This document shows positions 1 through 10,884 of a stretch of DNA of 64,000 nucleotides, piece by piece; position 1 is the first letter of the stretch; the number at the start of each line of letters is the position of its first letter. Position numbers and translations under genes: made by a program. The stretch is from Agapetus fuscipes (lineage: Eukaryota > Arthropoda > Insecta > Trichoptera > Glossosomatidae), in the NCBI GenBank assembly GCA_951799405.1, contig OX637345.1, positions 5,518,001-5,582,000 on the forward strand, written 5' to 3'. The notes under the pieces are model-generated. The model was not told where the DNA came from. It ran no database searches and was given only the letters and a program-made list of their open reading frames with translations.

Positions 1-633
1 TAACAATATGCACAAAACCTTTTTCTAAGGAAGTGTTAACAAGTGGAGCACATATTGAATTAATTATCTTGCGATGATCTCATTCAAAACAAGATACATC
101 TCGTAAAAAAATAGTACGAGATCTCGCGAAGCTGAGTTCCCAACCCTACATCTGACACAGAAAACACTTGGGAGCGCGCGTACCTACATAAGATTGTTTC
201 CATTACACTGTAATACTATAACCCGGGTTTTCTTTGATGATTTATGAACAAATCTGAGAATACATTTTGTTTTGTGCTTTGGAGCATTCTCCCCGAGGAC
301 CGGGTTTCACGATTATTATAAACAAAATGCTTTAAAGTAATTTATTGTCGTCTCTCTACAAAAGCGTATATGGCGCTGGTAACACTTTTTAAACTCACTA
401 ATTGGCCATAAGAGATGTACTAGCTGGTTCCACGACTAGATATCCGAAGACAGAAAGTCCACGACATAATGTCCACGCGACAAAATGTCCACGTGACACA
501 ATTTCCACCGACGAGATGTCTAACAATGTAATGTCCACCTGTGAAAAATCCATGAAAATATAGAAGTTATATTAATTATTTATATATTTTGTATTGTTGG
601 TGTATTAACACTGTGAAAATTCATATTCAATAA
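1..633. other. Intergenic stretch, no gene seen
   Basis: No credible coding region. Positions about 450-550 hold a run of short degenerate repeats built on GTCCACG and GACAAAATGTCC. These resemble the ends of the TIR element at 36175-37006, so this is probably a fragment of the same family. Confidence 0.4.
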
Positions 634-815
634 TTTATTTATTTTTAGGATATTTAAATTAAAACAAGTTGTTTTATATTTTCATATTTTTTTCATTATT
701 TTTATACCTGACGATGATTAAAGATCGAAAACGCAAGTAAGATAGAAATAAATAATTGTAGATATACGTGAAAATATAAAACAGTGTTTTAATTAAAATC
801 CTAAAAATAAGTAAA
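634..815. repeat. Inverted repeat enclosing a hammerhead-like core
   Basis: About 45 bp near 634-690 (TTTTAGGATATTTAAATT and onward) recur inverted near 768-815. Between them lies a hammerhead-like core on the plus strand: CTGACGA at 708-714, a short GAT/ATC stem, and GAAA at 727-730. This arrangement is known for Penelope-like element termini; assigning this copy to that family is inference. Confidence 0.5.
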
Positions 816-870
816 TTATTAATTATTTTTGTATTTTTTTTGTTGATTTAAAAAATGTAATTTGTTGTGT

Positions 871-1127
871 ATGATCCTTGACTTTTAGGTTGGTATGCGG
901 CTGACCCCCCATGCTGTAGAAAATGGTTCACTTTGCCAATGCCACCCTTGTTTCAGGGAACGTCGGCAAGAGTTGCAGGGTGAATGTTCATTTGAGATTT
1001 TGAAAACGTTGTATGTAGGTTCACATGGGCGTGTGCAAACTTATACGTGGATACTTGATATAATGCATTAATGTGAATCCTTTATGTTACATATTATCTT
1101 TGCAACTTAGATTAAATTAGATTAGAC
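871..1127 (+). repeat. CTTGACTTATAGG module, standalone copy
   Basis: Begins CCTTGACTTTTAGGTTGG and ends in ATTAGATTAGA, the usual limits of the commonest repeat here. In other places the same sequence is the 3' end of RTE LINEs (see 32778-33030). No coding capacity. Confidence 0.75.
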
Positions 1128-1341
1128 ATCCCAAATTTTTCAATAAGCATGTTGTATAAATCTTATAATATGTAATATTGTGTAATTTTTGTGCCTTGAT
1201 TTATACGTTCGTACGAGGCTAACCACCCATACTGTAAAAAATGGTCCACTTTGCCAGTCACCCTTGCTCTGGAAAATCAAAAATTGCTCGGTTTATGTTC
1301 ATTTCAGGTTCAGATTTTAATTTGCAACTACATATGCAGCA

Positions 1342-2276
1342 TTCCAACTTCAGGAGTTCCTCAAGGCTCTAATTTAGGCCCTCTAGCCTTCATTGTGTTC
1401 ATTAACGACATTGCGGACAAGATCAAAAATAGTTCTTGTCTTCTTTACGCTGATGACATGAAAATTTATACAGAAATCAAGGATTTTCAAGACTGTATTA
1501 ATTTACAGATGGATTTGAACTCTCTGCTGATGTGGTCCAATAATAATGGATTGAACTTCAACATTAGCAAGTGTTCTGTCATGTCATTTACAAGATCCGC
1601 TTGTCCCATAATCCATGAGTACAGTATTGGTGGGTCGATACTGGCTCGTGTCTTTTCATTTAGGGACCTGGGCGTAGTTTTTGATCCTGGTCTGAAGTTT
1701 ACAGAACATATAACGCAGTTGACGACCAAATGCTACCAGTTATTGGGCTTTGTGATCAGAATTAGCAATAATTTTGAGTCACCGAGAGCTATGGTGGATG
1801 TCTTCAACTGTGTTGTACGTTCTAAATTAGAGTACGCTGTCGAGGTTTGGGCCCCGTATCAGCGGAAGTATGTAGATCTTTTGGAGCAAATTCAAAAAAA
1901 GTTTTTGAGGTACCTCCTCATGAGAATACATGGGAATTATCCCAAGTTTATGCACCATGAGGAATTACTTGAGAAAACCAGCTCCAGGAGCCTGGAATCT
2001 CGGCGCAACGGTTCTCTTATGGTGCTTTGTTACAAGATCATTAACGGCTTAATTGACAGCCCCACCCTGTTAGAGAGTTTTGAGCTTTATGTGCCAGATG
2101 GCTACGGCCGGGGAAGACGGCATGAACTTTTTCATGTACCGCTGTCCCGTACCGACGTCATGGCGCAACATGCCTTAACTCGGAGTGTTACTCTGATTAA
2201 TTCCGCTGACATAGACATTTTTTACATTAACTCATCATTCAAAGATCTAGTTAAAGAGCTCCTCCCAGCTTGTTAA
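1342..2276 (+). CDS. Reverse transcriptase C-terminal fragment of a non-LTR LINE
   Basis: The open frame runs from the truncation point to a TAA at 2274-2276. The in-frame ATG at 1251 belongs to the older flanking repeat and is not a true start. Visible in order: the SGVPQGSNLGPL block (RT motif 4/B), catalytic YADD near 1450 (motif 5/C), NISKCSVMSF (motif 6) and FRDLGVVFD (motif 7). The C-terminal connection region has ALTRSVTLINSADIDIF-type sequence. The endonuclease and first RT blocks are missing, so this copy cannot act alone. No stop or frameshift breaks the remaining ~310 codons, which points to recent insertion. The clade call (Jockey or CR1-like) rests on motif style only. Confidence 0.8.
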
Positions 2277-2338
2277 TGACTGTGTGAGGGTGCACTGTAA
2301 TAAGGGAAACCTGTTGTGCACAAAAAAAAAAAAAAAAA
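1342..2338 (+). mobile_element. 5'-truncated non-LTR retrotransposon (Jockey/CR1-like)
   Basis: The body starts abruptly inside the reverse transcriptase motif SGVPQGSNLGPL and ends in a 17-A tract at 2322-2338, the signature of target-primed integration with 5' truncation. It interrupts a module copy. A short ATT or CATT may be shared at the junctions, but I cannot fix a clear target duplication. Confidence 0.8.
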
Positions 2339-2442
2339 TTTGTAAACGCGAACTTTCACGTGTATGTTTGTAGGCCTTTTTAAATGTTAATATATCTTTG
2401 CAACTAAGATTAATATTCCGTACCCCTAGTACTAGTTTACAT

Positions 2443-2530
2443 AAACTACCCTAGGTCGCGTAAATTGAAAATGTATGAAATATGCGATGGCACTCCTAGT
2501 AAGAGATTTAGCTTTTATACATTTTTTTTT
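2443..2530 (+). repeat. Short dispersed repeat
   Basis: Shares AAAATGTATGAAATATGCGA and the following GATTTAGCTTTT with 40905-40985. A second piece nearby (2635-2680, ATATCTGTGGACTAGAAA) recurs at 63175-63215. Both look like fragments of unidentified dispersed elements. Confidence 0.4.
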
Positions 2531-2688
2531 GCGATTTACGCAATTTAACGGAGTTGACGCAACGTTACATTCTGGGTCCATAACGAGGACTGACATAAAG
2601 CCTTAGAGAATATTCTGATACCGGTCAGACCCTTGACTTATGATATCTGTGGACTAGAAATTACTTTGACAAAATTAGGCATTATATA

Positions 2689-3065
2689 TCGACGGTTAAA
2701 AATAAGTTATTAATGCTATCATACTTAACATTTTTTGCTCTTTCTAATGCGCTAAGTCCAATAGATCTACGATGATTTTTTGTTGTTGTTGTTTATGCCC
2801 AAGCAAACAACTGCGTTTTTTAAGTATGGTTTTGGTGTAACGGACAAGATTTTGGCTTTTTTTGTCCTTAAGGTGCTTGCGACATAAAAAAATCGTAAAA
2901 CCACATTAATAGGAATGCCAATAAATGTCTTTATTTTTTTAATTTTAGAGCTGTTTTGATTTTAACGAAGTTATGCCATTTTTCTGCAATCTCACACTTT
3001 AAATTGCTCTCCTGAACAACTTACTTTTGGTCGCTTATGCCTTACTTCCTTTTAACCGTCGATAT
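2689..3065. mobile_element. MITE, ATCGACGGTTAAAA family
   Basis: Terminal inverted repeats begin ATCGACGGTTAAAA; the right end reads TTTTAACCGTCGAT. Inside are TTTATGCCCAAGCAAACAAC and CGTAAAACCACATTAATAGG, both repeated at 51415-51848 and 57700-58113. No transposase frame. The flanks are TAT or ATAT rich, so the target duplication cannot be set exactly. Confidence 0.7.
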
Positions 3066-3690
3066 TATCTATTTTAACATTCTTACGAAAATGGTCTTTG
3101 TAAGAAAGAGAACAAAGAACTTTACAGTTGAATTTCCGTGTGCACAAAAAACTCAGGCGAATGTAAAAAAAAAATCGTGAAAGGTGGCAACATTGTCGTG
3201 TGAGTACTATGTACGAACCAGTCTGAACATAGTACGCATGCGACATACATCTTGTGAGCGATGAAATTGACGAATTTTAAAGGAAAAATGCATTATTTTA
3301 AGATATAATGGCATAGGTATTATGTATGTTGTAATTGGGTGTCCAAACACAAAATTGAGAAAGCAAGAAAACATAGAATTTGACACGTAAAAACATGCTT
3401 CGTATGACAGCACCACTGCAACGTTTGACAGGATTGAGACAAATGTAGTCCATAGTATGTATCAATGCAGTAAGTTAGTTTCTGCTCCTCTATGTGATTA
3501 CTCAATGGGTAGGACCGTCCGAATTAACCAATAATCACAGGTCTTCTTCTTCTTTTTCTTGCTTCTCTCCTAATCCCCCGTTGGTCCTCTCATTAAGCAT
3601 CAATTAACGAGAGGATTGATGGATCATTAAAGGTAATCTGAAGAGAAAAGAGTTCTCCTGTTCATCAAACAAGTGCTTGTTTGTCTTATC
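3066..3690. other. No recognisable gene
   Basis: AT-rich, with only short unrelated open frames on the minus strand. I see no conserved motif, splice pattern or repeat family that I can name. Confidence 0.4.
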
Positions 3691-3694
3691 TCCA

Positions 3695-3985
3695 ACAAAG
3701 ATAATGTTTTTTTTTTTTAAATACATTTGTGAAGAGCAAGAATGCAATTCATCAAATTATTCTGCCTGGCCAGAATTAGGTATTAATATCATAAACTTAT
3801 AATTCATTATTCTTTATTTTAGTAAATTATTATTTCATAATTATCCAATAACATCTGTTGAACCAGGGTCAAAGTTATCGTCAAATGACCCAGGCGGGGA
3901 TCGAACCAACGTTGTTCTATTCCAAACACCCTAGAAAGATCAGCCCGCTTGGCCCTCTCGGCCATAACACCGACATTTCGACCAT
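3695..3985 (-). mobile_element. tRNA-derived SINE, family C
   Basis: Minus-strand copy. The tRNA-like head is at the right end: GGTTCGATCCCCGCCTGG is a B-box form and GGCCGAGAGGGCCAAGCGGG the 5' part. The body contains GACCCTGGTTCAACAGATG, the tail TGGCCAGGCAGAATAA, then poly-T (poly-A on the sense strand). Other copies lie at 26140-26390, 29685-29940 and 57118-57320. Confidence 0.7.
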
Positions 3986-4419
3986 TTATAACGACCATTT
4001 TTTAACGACCGAATTTCACATGAGCAATGACCTATGTATTCGATGAAAGCTAAAAATCGATTTTAAAAATATGGAAAACAACTCGTCACCCCAGTGCTTG
4101 TTTGGCTTATCTACCATTTGAATCAAAGATGACCTTGAATTGAAATTACACAATCTGTCATGGGCGTACCCAGGAAGAGGCAGGGGGGGGGGGGGCAGCT
4201 GTCCTCCTCTGGAAGTAAAAAAATACCTAAACCGTTATTATTTTTTTTCTGGAATTTATTACAATTATTGAAATAACCATTTTTAAAATCAAAATAAATT
4301 GTACATTTGGATGGACATGACTCTATAGCATAAAATAAGATTTAGTTAAATTTTTATCTTCAATTTTCAAAACTTGCTGCCCCCCGCTAGTTTTGATCCT
4401 GCGTACGCCTTTGCAATCT

Positions 4420-4661
4420 GTACACTTAGTACGAGTTGCAAAACTTGAGTAAAGTAAAGTTTATGGAAAGTACTAGAGAGTGATTTTACCCAAAATCTGC
4501 CGTTTTTGTTTCTTACACTTTATGGTTTTAGCAAAAGAGTTACAGTGATGAAGAAAATCAAGTACAAACAAACAAAAACGGCAGATTTTGGGGAAAACCA
4601 CTCTTTAATACTTTCTGTACACATTACTTTACTCAAGTTTTGTAACTCGTACTCAGGGTAC
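4420..4661. mobile_element. Palindromic MITE, AACGGCAGATTTTGG family, copy 1
   Basis: Nearly the whole element folds back. The left arm runs from ACGAGTTGCAAAACTTGAG to AAATCTGCCGTTTTTG and the right arm repeats it inverted, with a ~60-bp unmatched centre (TTAGCAAAAGAGTTACAGTG). Other copies are at 18139-18370, 37920-38160 and 42836-43071. No coding capacity. Confidence 0.75.
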
Positions 4662-4905
4662 AGTGCTTAGTAAAAACGTATAACACGATAATGCGAGAGT
4701 GGTTTTAGATATTTTTAAAATCAATACCCCGTTTTTATAAGACACATCACACTTAGATTTTTTTTTTAATTATCTCTGATGGACATACGACAAACAGGCA
4801 CTAAGAAGACGAACTCACTAAGTATCGTATTTTAGGTTTTTTCTAAGCTCAGAGTGTGTAGAATGTGATTCTTGAGACAATTTAATTTAAAGGTCATCTA
4901 AATCT
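4662..4905. other. No feature seen
   Basis: AT-rich spacer between a MITE and a module copy. Nothing identifiable. Confidence 0.4.
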
Positions 4906-5150
4906 AAATCTAAGCTGCAAAGATCATTTTGATCATTTGAGATTCACATTGAATGCAATCCCAGAAGCAGACACGCATAATTTTGCGCTCACACATGCCG
5001 CATGTGGACCTACGATATAAAAAAACCCAATCTCAAATAAACATAAGCCCTGCAACTCTTGCCGACCTTCCCTGAAACAGGGGTGACATTGGCAAAGTGA
5101 ACCATTTTTTACAGTATGGGTGGTCAACCTCATCCCAACCTATCAGTCAG
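4906..5150 (-). repeat. CTTGACTTATAGG module, minus copy
   Basis: Reads in reverse from CCTGACTGATAGGTTGGGAT (near 5150) to the AGATTTAGATTTAG tail at 4906. Full length. Confidence 0.75.
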
Positions 5151-5855
5151 GGAATGTCTTTGAATTAAATGGTAGATCAGCAAAACAAGCACTGCAGGGA
5201 CGAGGTGAGAAAAAACGGAGAGAAAGATAGTCTTTCAGTGCATAAAGCATTGCGTACATTCATCTCGATCGTGTAAATAGAAAAACTGTATGAAAGCTTA
5301 ATTATTCACTTGAGGTGCTGTTGTTTATTACGTACATTTTTATTTATTAACGCAATCGAGAGGAATTTACGTGACTTTTCGTACTCGAGGTACCTACAGG
5401 AGAGAGGATTATAACGTTAATTGAATACTATTGAAGGCTTCCCATTACTATATTAAAGGAAAGAAAAAACGAATTTCTAGTGTGAGATATTGACGTGTAA
5501 ATGTACTCGTATATGATCTTATCTATGAACCCAGCATAAATTTTGAAATACAATATTTTCTTGACGGGCTAACGTCACACTTGTATCTGACCATAATCAT
5601 TAGTAACCAATAACAAAATATTTGTTTGCATTTTTCCTAGCAATTCAGCCTTGTGATGTCAGAATTTTGTCAACGTTTATAAATGAACCGAATCAGTTTT
5701 TTTTATACATATGTAGATGACTTGATATTGAGGTAATAACACCTCAGGAGCTGTCAAAAGGCTTGGTTATCGCTTTTTCTTTCATATACATTCTCTGTCC
5801 AGTCCTGAACGTAGGCCTCGTCTAATCTTCTTCATTCATTGCAATCGCTCGATGT
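5151..5855. other. No feature seen
   Basis: About 700 bp of AT-rich sequence without a credible frame, RNA gene or named repeat. Confidence 0.4.
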
Positions 5856-5859
5856 GTTT

Positions 5860-6100
5860 AATCTGTAATCTAAGTTGCAAAGACATACAAACATTTAAAA
5901 TTCATATTAAACGCATGCTCACAATCAGATACATATAAATCCGTGCTTACAAATGATGCATGTGGACTTGATTTTAAAATCCAAACCTCAAATGAACATA
6001 AACTCTGTAACTTTTGACATTCTCTGAGCAGGAGTGACATTGGCAAAGCGAACCATTTTTACAGTGTTGTTGCTTAGCCTTATACCAATCTGTAAGTCAA
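5860..6100 (-). repeat. CTTGACTTATAGG module, minus copy
   Basis: Diverged full-length copy. The TCTAAGTTGCAAAGACAT tail is at the left and TCCTTGACTTACAGATTGG at the right end on the minus strand. Confidence 0.65.
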
Positions 6101-6329
6101 GGAATTACTCTGCTCTTTTTAATTAGAAATTTCAATGTTTAGTTGGAGGGAGCTGGCAATAAGTTACCACGTTTTCCAGACAAGTTGGTGACTACCTGTT
6201 GTACCTTCCTGTTGTAGCTTCCAGGCGAGCCTAGCGAGCATTTCCCGATACGCTTCATACTTTTCTCGTTGTAAGCATTTTGTCAGTATTTCATATCGCT
6301 CTACACACAACAGAACACTGCACAGCTAA

Positions 6330-6470
6330 CAGCCCTGCTACAAAGGATGAGAACGTCAATCGCCACATCAAACACACTTCTGAGGCACTAAAACGAGTGC
6401 CATAGACCCCTAGAGTCCGTGAAATCTATGGAGTCTCCCGCACAGGATTCCTTAAAATATAAAAAAACCT
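6330..6470 (+). mobile_element. SINE family A, 3' part
   Basis: Contains CATAGACCCCTAGAGTC and GGAGTCTCCCGCACAGGATT, which match the 3' end of the full family A SINE at 63268-63590. The tRNA-like head is absent. Confidence 0.55.
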
Positions 6471-6591
6471 TGCCTTTATATTGTTATGTAAATAGTCCTT
6501 AGATATAAACAAAATAAATAGAGTAGATGCATATCGATTCTAGCTGTAGGATGAATTATTATTAAGTACCTAGAGTAAGGAAATATTATAT

Positions 6592-7064
6592 TGTTATGTA
6601 AATATAAATATTGAAATAAGTATGGGTAGTTATAGTTATAAGAGTCCTCATAGGTATAGGTAGGTAGGATCGATAATTGTGTATAAGTGTAGAATTCTCT
6701 AGGCTAAGTAGGTACTTGTTATAATTATAGGAATTCTGTATTACATTTGTAGGTAGGATTTTGGTTGTATCTCTAGGTAGTACGTGAAGCGTCGAGAAGT
6801 AATAATTACTCTGGAACCGTCTGGCGACTTTAGTTCTGGATCATACTGCTCTGAAGAGTATAAAGGTGCGAATGGCCTGCAGAGCGGGGCAGTATCATAG
6901 CGACTAACAAACACATCGAAGCCATCTGATCAGTGAACCGAAACCAATGGAATAATCGAGAAAGTAGTGTGAAAATAAATTTTGTAACTGTGTAAAATAA
7001 ATAACTATTGAAGAAGACCTGTGTATTTTTAATTTGAAGACAATTGAACCCTAATTTCGTAACA
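6592..7064 (+). repeat. 5' LTR of element A
   Basis: 473 bp, TGTTATG...CGTAACA. It contains a TATA-like promoter at 6859-6864 and AATAAA-like signals downstream. The pair at 12853-13325 differs at one position that I can see. Confidence 0.92.
6859..6864 (+). promoter_or_regulatory. TATA box in the 5' LTR
   Basis: GAGTATAAAGGTG sits in the central part of the LTR, followed by a GC-richer segment (GGCCTGCAGAGCGGGG), as expected for the U3/R promoter of an LTR element. The transcript start is not determined. Confidence 0.5.
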
Positions 7065-7743
7065 ATTGGCGTCAGGTGCGGAATTGTCAAGAAAAATTAA
7101 GATCTTCTGTCTAAAAATAAATAAAATAAATTAAATAGTGTTAAAATGAACTTTATTCAAATTGAACTTTGTGTGAACTGACTTTTGTGAAAACAAGTGT
7201 TTAAATAAATTTTTGTTAAAAGAAAAGACGCAAAAGCAAGTTGCTTATAAATTCTGGAACATCATATGGAACATAATTCTGGACATAATTCTGGACATAA
7301 CATAATGACTATTTTACCGCATTGAGAAAGTCATCAAATTGGACCATAGTTTTTTATTATTGTGTGTGATTAAAAAAATAAAATAAATAAATAAAAATCT
7401 TGAAAAATATTACAAAAGAACGTTCCAGATTCATCGAGAAAAAGTTTTTGAATAACTATCCTTTGTTTACAAGTGTGTGAATGTACATTAAGTACCTACC
7501 TGTGTGTTTGAAAGACTTGAGACGAAATAAATAATTATGTACTATCAGACATTATTATGTTAAAAATATTGGTGAATTAAAAATAAATATTAAAAGACAG
7601 TACCTACCTACCAATCAGTGTAATCAGACAAATTATTATTTTTGCTAAAGTACGTATTCAAAATAACTTTATATATAAAACTCATAACCCGTATTAAATA
7701 AATTTGCAAATATTTTTGTTTTGAAGTTTGTTAAAAAAAAAAA
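7065..7743 (+). other. Untranslated leader of LTR element A
   Basis: About 680 bp of AT-rich sequence between the 5' LTR and the Gag start. It probably holds packaging signals by position. No frame or repeat is recognised. Confidence 0.5.
7067..7084 (+). other. Putative primer-binding site
   Basis: TGGCGTCAGGTGCGGAAT begins 2 bp after the 5' LTR. TGG complements the CCA end of a tRNA, so minus-strand priming here is expected. I cannot name the tRNA without a search. Confidence 0.6.
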
Positions 7744-8133
7744 ATGGCTAAGGTGAACATCAAGGACCTCAAAGTCACTGAGCTTAAGAATGAGCTTCTG
7801 GAGAGGGACCTGGAGACCTCAGGAGGGAAGGCGGCCTTACAAGCACGCCTCATGGAAGCTCTAGAACAGTCAGGCGAAGACCCGGCATACTTTGTCATGG
7901 CATCTGGGGGAGACCGCGCCCTTGAGGAGCTGAACCTCAGCATCAATGGAAAGTTGAAGGAAGGCCTCACTACCATGGAGGAGAAGATGACCAGTAACCT
8001 GACAGGACTGAAAGTGGAGATGGCTGACAACGCCAAGACCCTGGAGGAGAAGATGGCTGACAACGCCAAGACCCTGCAGGAGAACCTGACGGACCTGAAA
8101 GTGGAGATGGCTGAAAACGCCAAGGCCCTGCAG
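7744..8133 (+). pseudogene. Gag-like gene, 5' part: SAP domain and coiled coil
   Basis: 130 codons from ATG 7744, the first in-frame start after the leader. Residues ~6-40 (LKVTELKNELLERDL, then GGKAALQARL) have the helix-extended-helix pattern of a SAP DNA/chromatin-binding domain. Residues ~60-130 are repeated KVEMADNAKTL-type segments with heptad spacing, a likely coiled coil. The frame meets a TAA contributed by the first bases of the DNA transposon inserted at 8134. It stays in phase with the second part at 10885-12852 when the transposon and one CCCTGCAG are discounted, giving a 785-codon gene. SAP domains are known in some insect Gag proteins. In this copy the gene is broken by the insertion. 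Confidence 0.85.
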
Positions 8134-9290
8134 TAAGGTGGATCGAAATCGTTTTTTTGGGAATTTCGATTTCGCGTTATTACCAAAAGCTGCTCTATAT
8201 CAATACAAACAATAAATTATACACCCATAAGGTCGAAATATTTGATCTTATACTGCCCCAAAGACTCGAAAAGTTAATAAAAATCATAAAAACTGCTATA
8301 AGTATACTTAACTTTTTTTTTTGTTTATTAAGAAAAAAATAATTGAAGTATAATGAAGTTCAAATTTAAGCACAAAGCATGATTTTCTATAAATGATAGA
8401 AAAAAGACCCTTTTATGGCAAAAAAAATGAAAAAATGGCAATCAACAGAAGTCTGGAAAAAAGTGATTTTAAGAGAATTGGTAATCTTTCTTTAAATTGC
8501 AAAAAGGCATTATTTGTCGTGATTACAGGTTTGTTTTAATGAATCCATCTCTTTTGATCAGACCGCAAACAGCAGCTGAAGAATTGCCATATAAAAATCA
8601 TAATTGCCATATAAAACTATTTTAATGTTAATAGAATTTTTACTGAATATTTTACCTACCTAACTGAATTTTATACCTCTTGACCAATTTTATTTACTTT
8701 TTTATTATTAAAATAGACTTATAATAAATTAATTAGTTATTACCAAATAGATCTTCTCTTACTTGTTTAATTTATTTTATTTTATTAATTTAAAATTTTA
8801 CTGTATGTTTTTACCTACCTGACTATCATTTATACCTATTGACAAAATTTCATAAAATAAAATTTCTTTTCTGTAATCAATAATCATACCTGATGATGAC
8901 CTTCTAGGTCGAAAACGTTAGTAACTTACTCTAAAGATTGTAATCTTTTTAAATATATTCATGTGAAAATAAACAGTTTTTTTATAATTGTTTGCATCAA
9001 AATCAAGTTTTGGCCGATCGTAGTTCGAATTCTCAAAATTAATTCCTGTCGCGTTTCAATATTCTTCACAAGGCTAGAACTCATAAAAAGGCAAAGCAAG
9101 TAAGATATTTTTTGGATGATTGAAATATCCATTTCTCTGTATAACAGGATGTAGTATCTGCTTTAAATTATCTGTCAAATATCGCGACAGCTAGATTGTC
9201 TTGTGTAAGTGTCTAGCACCATTAATGCAATGTGGTTAGTTTTGATGTAAGACCACATAAAAGCATCCACTTTCATTTTATAATTCATAA
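8134..9290. other. Non-coding left part of the nested DNA transposon
   Basis: AT-rich. At 8890-8914 it holds a canonical-looking hammerhead core: CTGATGA, stem GACC/GGTC, then GAAA. This is followed by TTTTTAAATATATTCATGTG, shared with the palindrome at 14440-14680, so a Penelope-type terminal fragment is embedded here. Confidence 0.55.
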
Positions 9291-9292
9291 TA

Positions 9293-10229
9293 TTAACAGC
9301 TTGTCAGATGGTTAAAAAAAAAGAACATAAAGCCGTAGTATTCTGTGAGCCATCTTGAATGCACAAATTTTCCAGGGTTTCTTTTTAATAAGCTTTGAGA
9401 ACAATATCCAGACTTTATAGTTATTCTCCGTCCAATAGATAGATCACATTGGATAGTTATAAACGAGACTATTGGAAGCTCTTCCCAACTTTTTAATACC
9501 TTTTCTATGGGTTCAGAGTAACTTCTTGGTCCACTTGTACAACCATCAATATATTCAAATAATTCGCGTGGCAGATCGTTGGCATGGAGTTGACAAATAC
9601 ACCACTGCAGCGGTTTTACTAGATATTTTAATTTTTTTGGAATAAATTTACCAACTCCATCTGTTTTAACAATAGTTTTATCACGTCCGATTACAGCAAA
9701 AAGGATGACATTCATATCTTTACTGATTAAAATATCCATAATTTTTCTTGTTATTATTGCTGCTTTTTCAGTGCTTAAAGAAATATGATCAATGTACTGT
9801 GACCTTGCATTTTTAAGTAAACAAATATGCTCCTCTTTAATTATATTTCTCTTATGATCCACCATATTAAAGGTTTTATTTTTACGTCCATCAAAGTATA
9901 AACCCAAATTTTAGTAATCAGAATCAATGGTCACACCGCTGAACTTAGTTCTCTGCTTTTCACGGGCTCTTCTAATTTTATTTTGATCGAAAACTTTGGA
10001 TGGATTGTTGTCTGAAATAATACCAACGCTTAGTTGCCAAAACAAGAGCTTCAGCCTTATTGGAAATGCCAAATTTATCCACAGGTTTTTCCAGTATGCC
10101 AAACTCAATATTTTTTAATGAATATGAATACGAAGTTTGAGGTAGCGTTCTCTGGAGTCCAAGTATTTCTATTACTGTTGAGACTGGTTGTTTAGAGACA
10201 TCAGTTGATAGGTCAGACAGATTTGGCAA
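9293..10229 (-). pseudogene. Degenerate transposase of the nested DNA transposon
   Basis: The best piece is 9293-9907 (204 codons, opening on a non-ATG codon). It contains GLYFDGRKNKT, LQWCICQLHANDLP and DGCTSGPRSYSEPI, a pattern I have seen in uncharacterised arthropod transposase-like proteins. Directly upstream, 9914-10108 is in the same frame and is separated by a single TAA at 9911-9913. Further upstream, 9978-10229 is in another frame, so a frameshift is present. The minus-strand coding signal may extend to about 10440. The gene is dead in this copy. Superfamily unknown; the 8-bp duplication is the best clue. Confidence 0.65.
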
Positions 10230-10884
10230 TAAACTTGTAGCTTTTTCTTCGTATGGTTCATATTTCTGTTTCCGGTTCAGCTTTTTTTTAATTTCCCGCA
10301 GCAGTTTTCAAATCAACACTCCTTATGATCATTTATCTTTTGGTTCTTTGATCAATCTGAATATTTTTCAGTTATCGGTACTTTAAGATGTTTTTCATAG
10401 TTAAATGAAGCCAATCTGTTGCATTAACACGCTGATATATCAAAAATACACTTCGGATCTCTCGCAAATTTGTATGCGCAAAAAATATGAGTAGCGTCTA
10501 AAGTTACATCTCTGAGAGCACCGATTTGGGGACGCGCGTCTGCGCGGAGTTACAAAGTTAGGGGGTGCCTCCACCCACCCCTCTCAAATTACAAGATACT
10601 AAACACGTAATGATAACTATTTCATTCATTTTAAAGAAATAAAATTAGGTTTCGTTTGATTTTATCTAATACTTGATTCTTAAACACAGGGGTAAAAATG
10701 AGTAGTTTTATGTATTTTTGTAAATTTTCTCATGACTTGGGGCAGTATAATCAATAAATATTTTGATAAGATTATTTTTTATATCAGATACTCACCCCAT
10801 AGAGCAACTATTCTGCATAACGTAATTACGAAAAAATGATTTTTAATTTTTTCCATACATACAGCGATCCACCTTACCCTGCAG

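Larger units (their letters stand above)
1192..2412 (+). repeat. CTTGACTTATAGG module split by a LINE insertion
   Basis: The left part, to about 1341, ends ATATGCAGCATT. The right part resumes at about 2338 with TTTGTAAACGCGAAC and finishes with CAACTAAGATTA. Together they make one ordinary module. The intervening ~1 kb is a 5'-truncated LINE with a poly-A tail, so the module is the older insertion. Confidence 0.75.
8134..10876 (-). mobile_element. DNA transposon nested in the Gag gene
   Basis: 2743 bp with 12-bp inverted ends TAAGGTGGATCG and CGATCCACCTTA, flanked by an exact 8-bp duplication CCCTGCAG (8126-8133 and 10877-10884). An 8-bp duplication fits hAT, P-like and a few other superfamilies. 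The transposase relics on the minus strand are not ones I can assign with certainty. A hammerhead-like core at 8890-8914 inside it shows that a Penelope-related sequence had itself inserted earlier or hitch-hiked. Confidence 0.88.

Noticed and set aside
7731..8186. 151-codon minus-strand frame opposite the SAP region
   Set aside because: Antisense shadow of the repeated coiled-coil codons; serine/arginine-rich nonsense.
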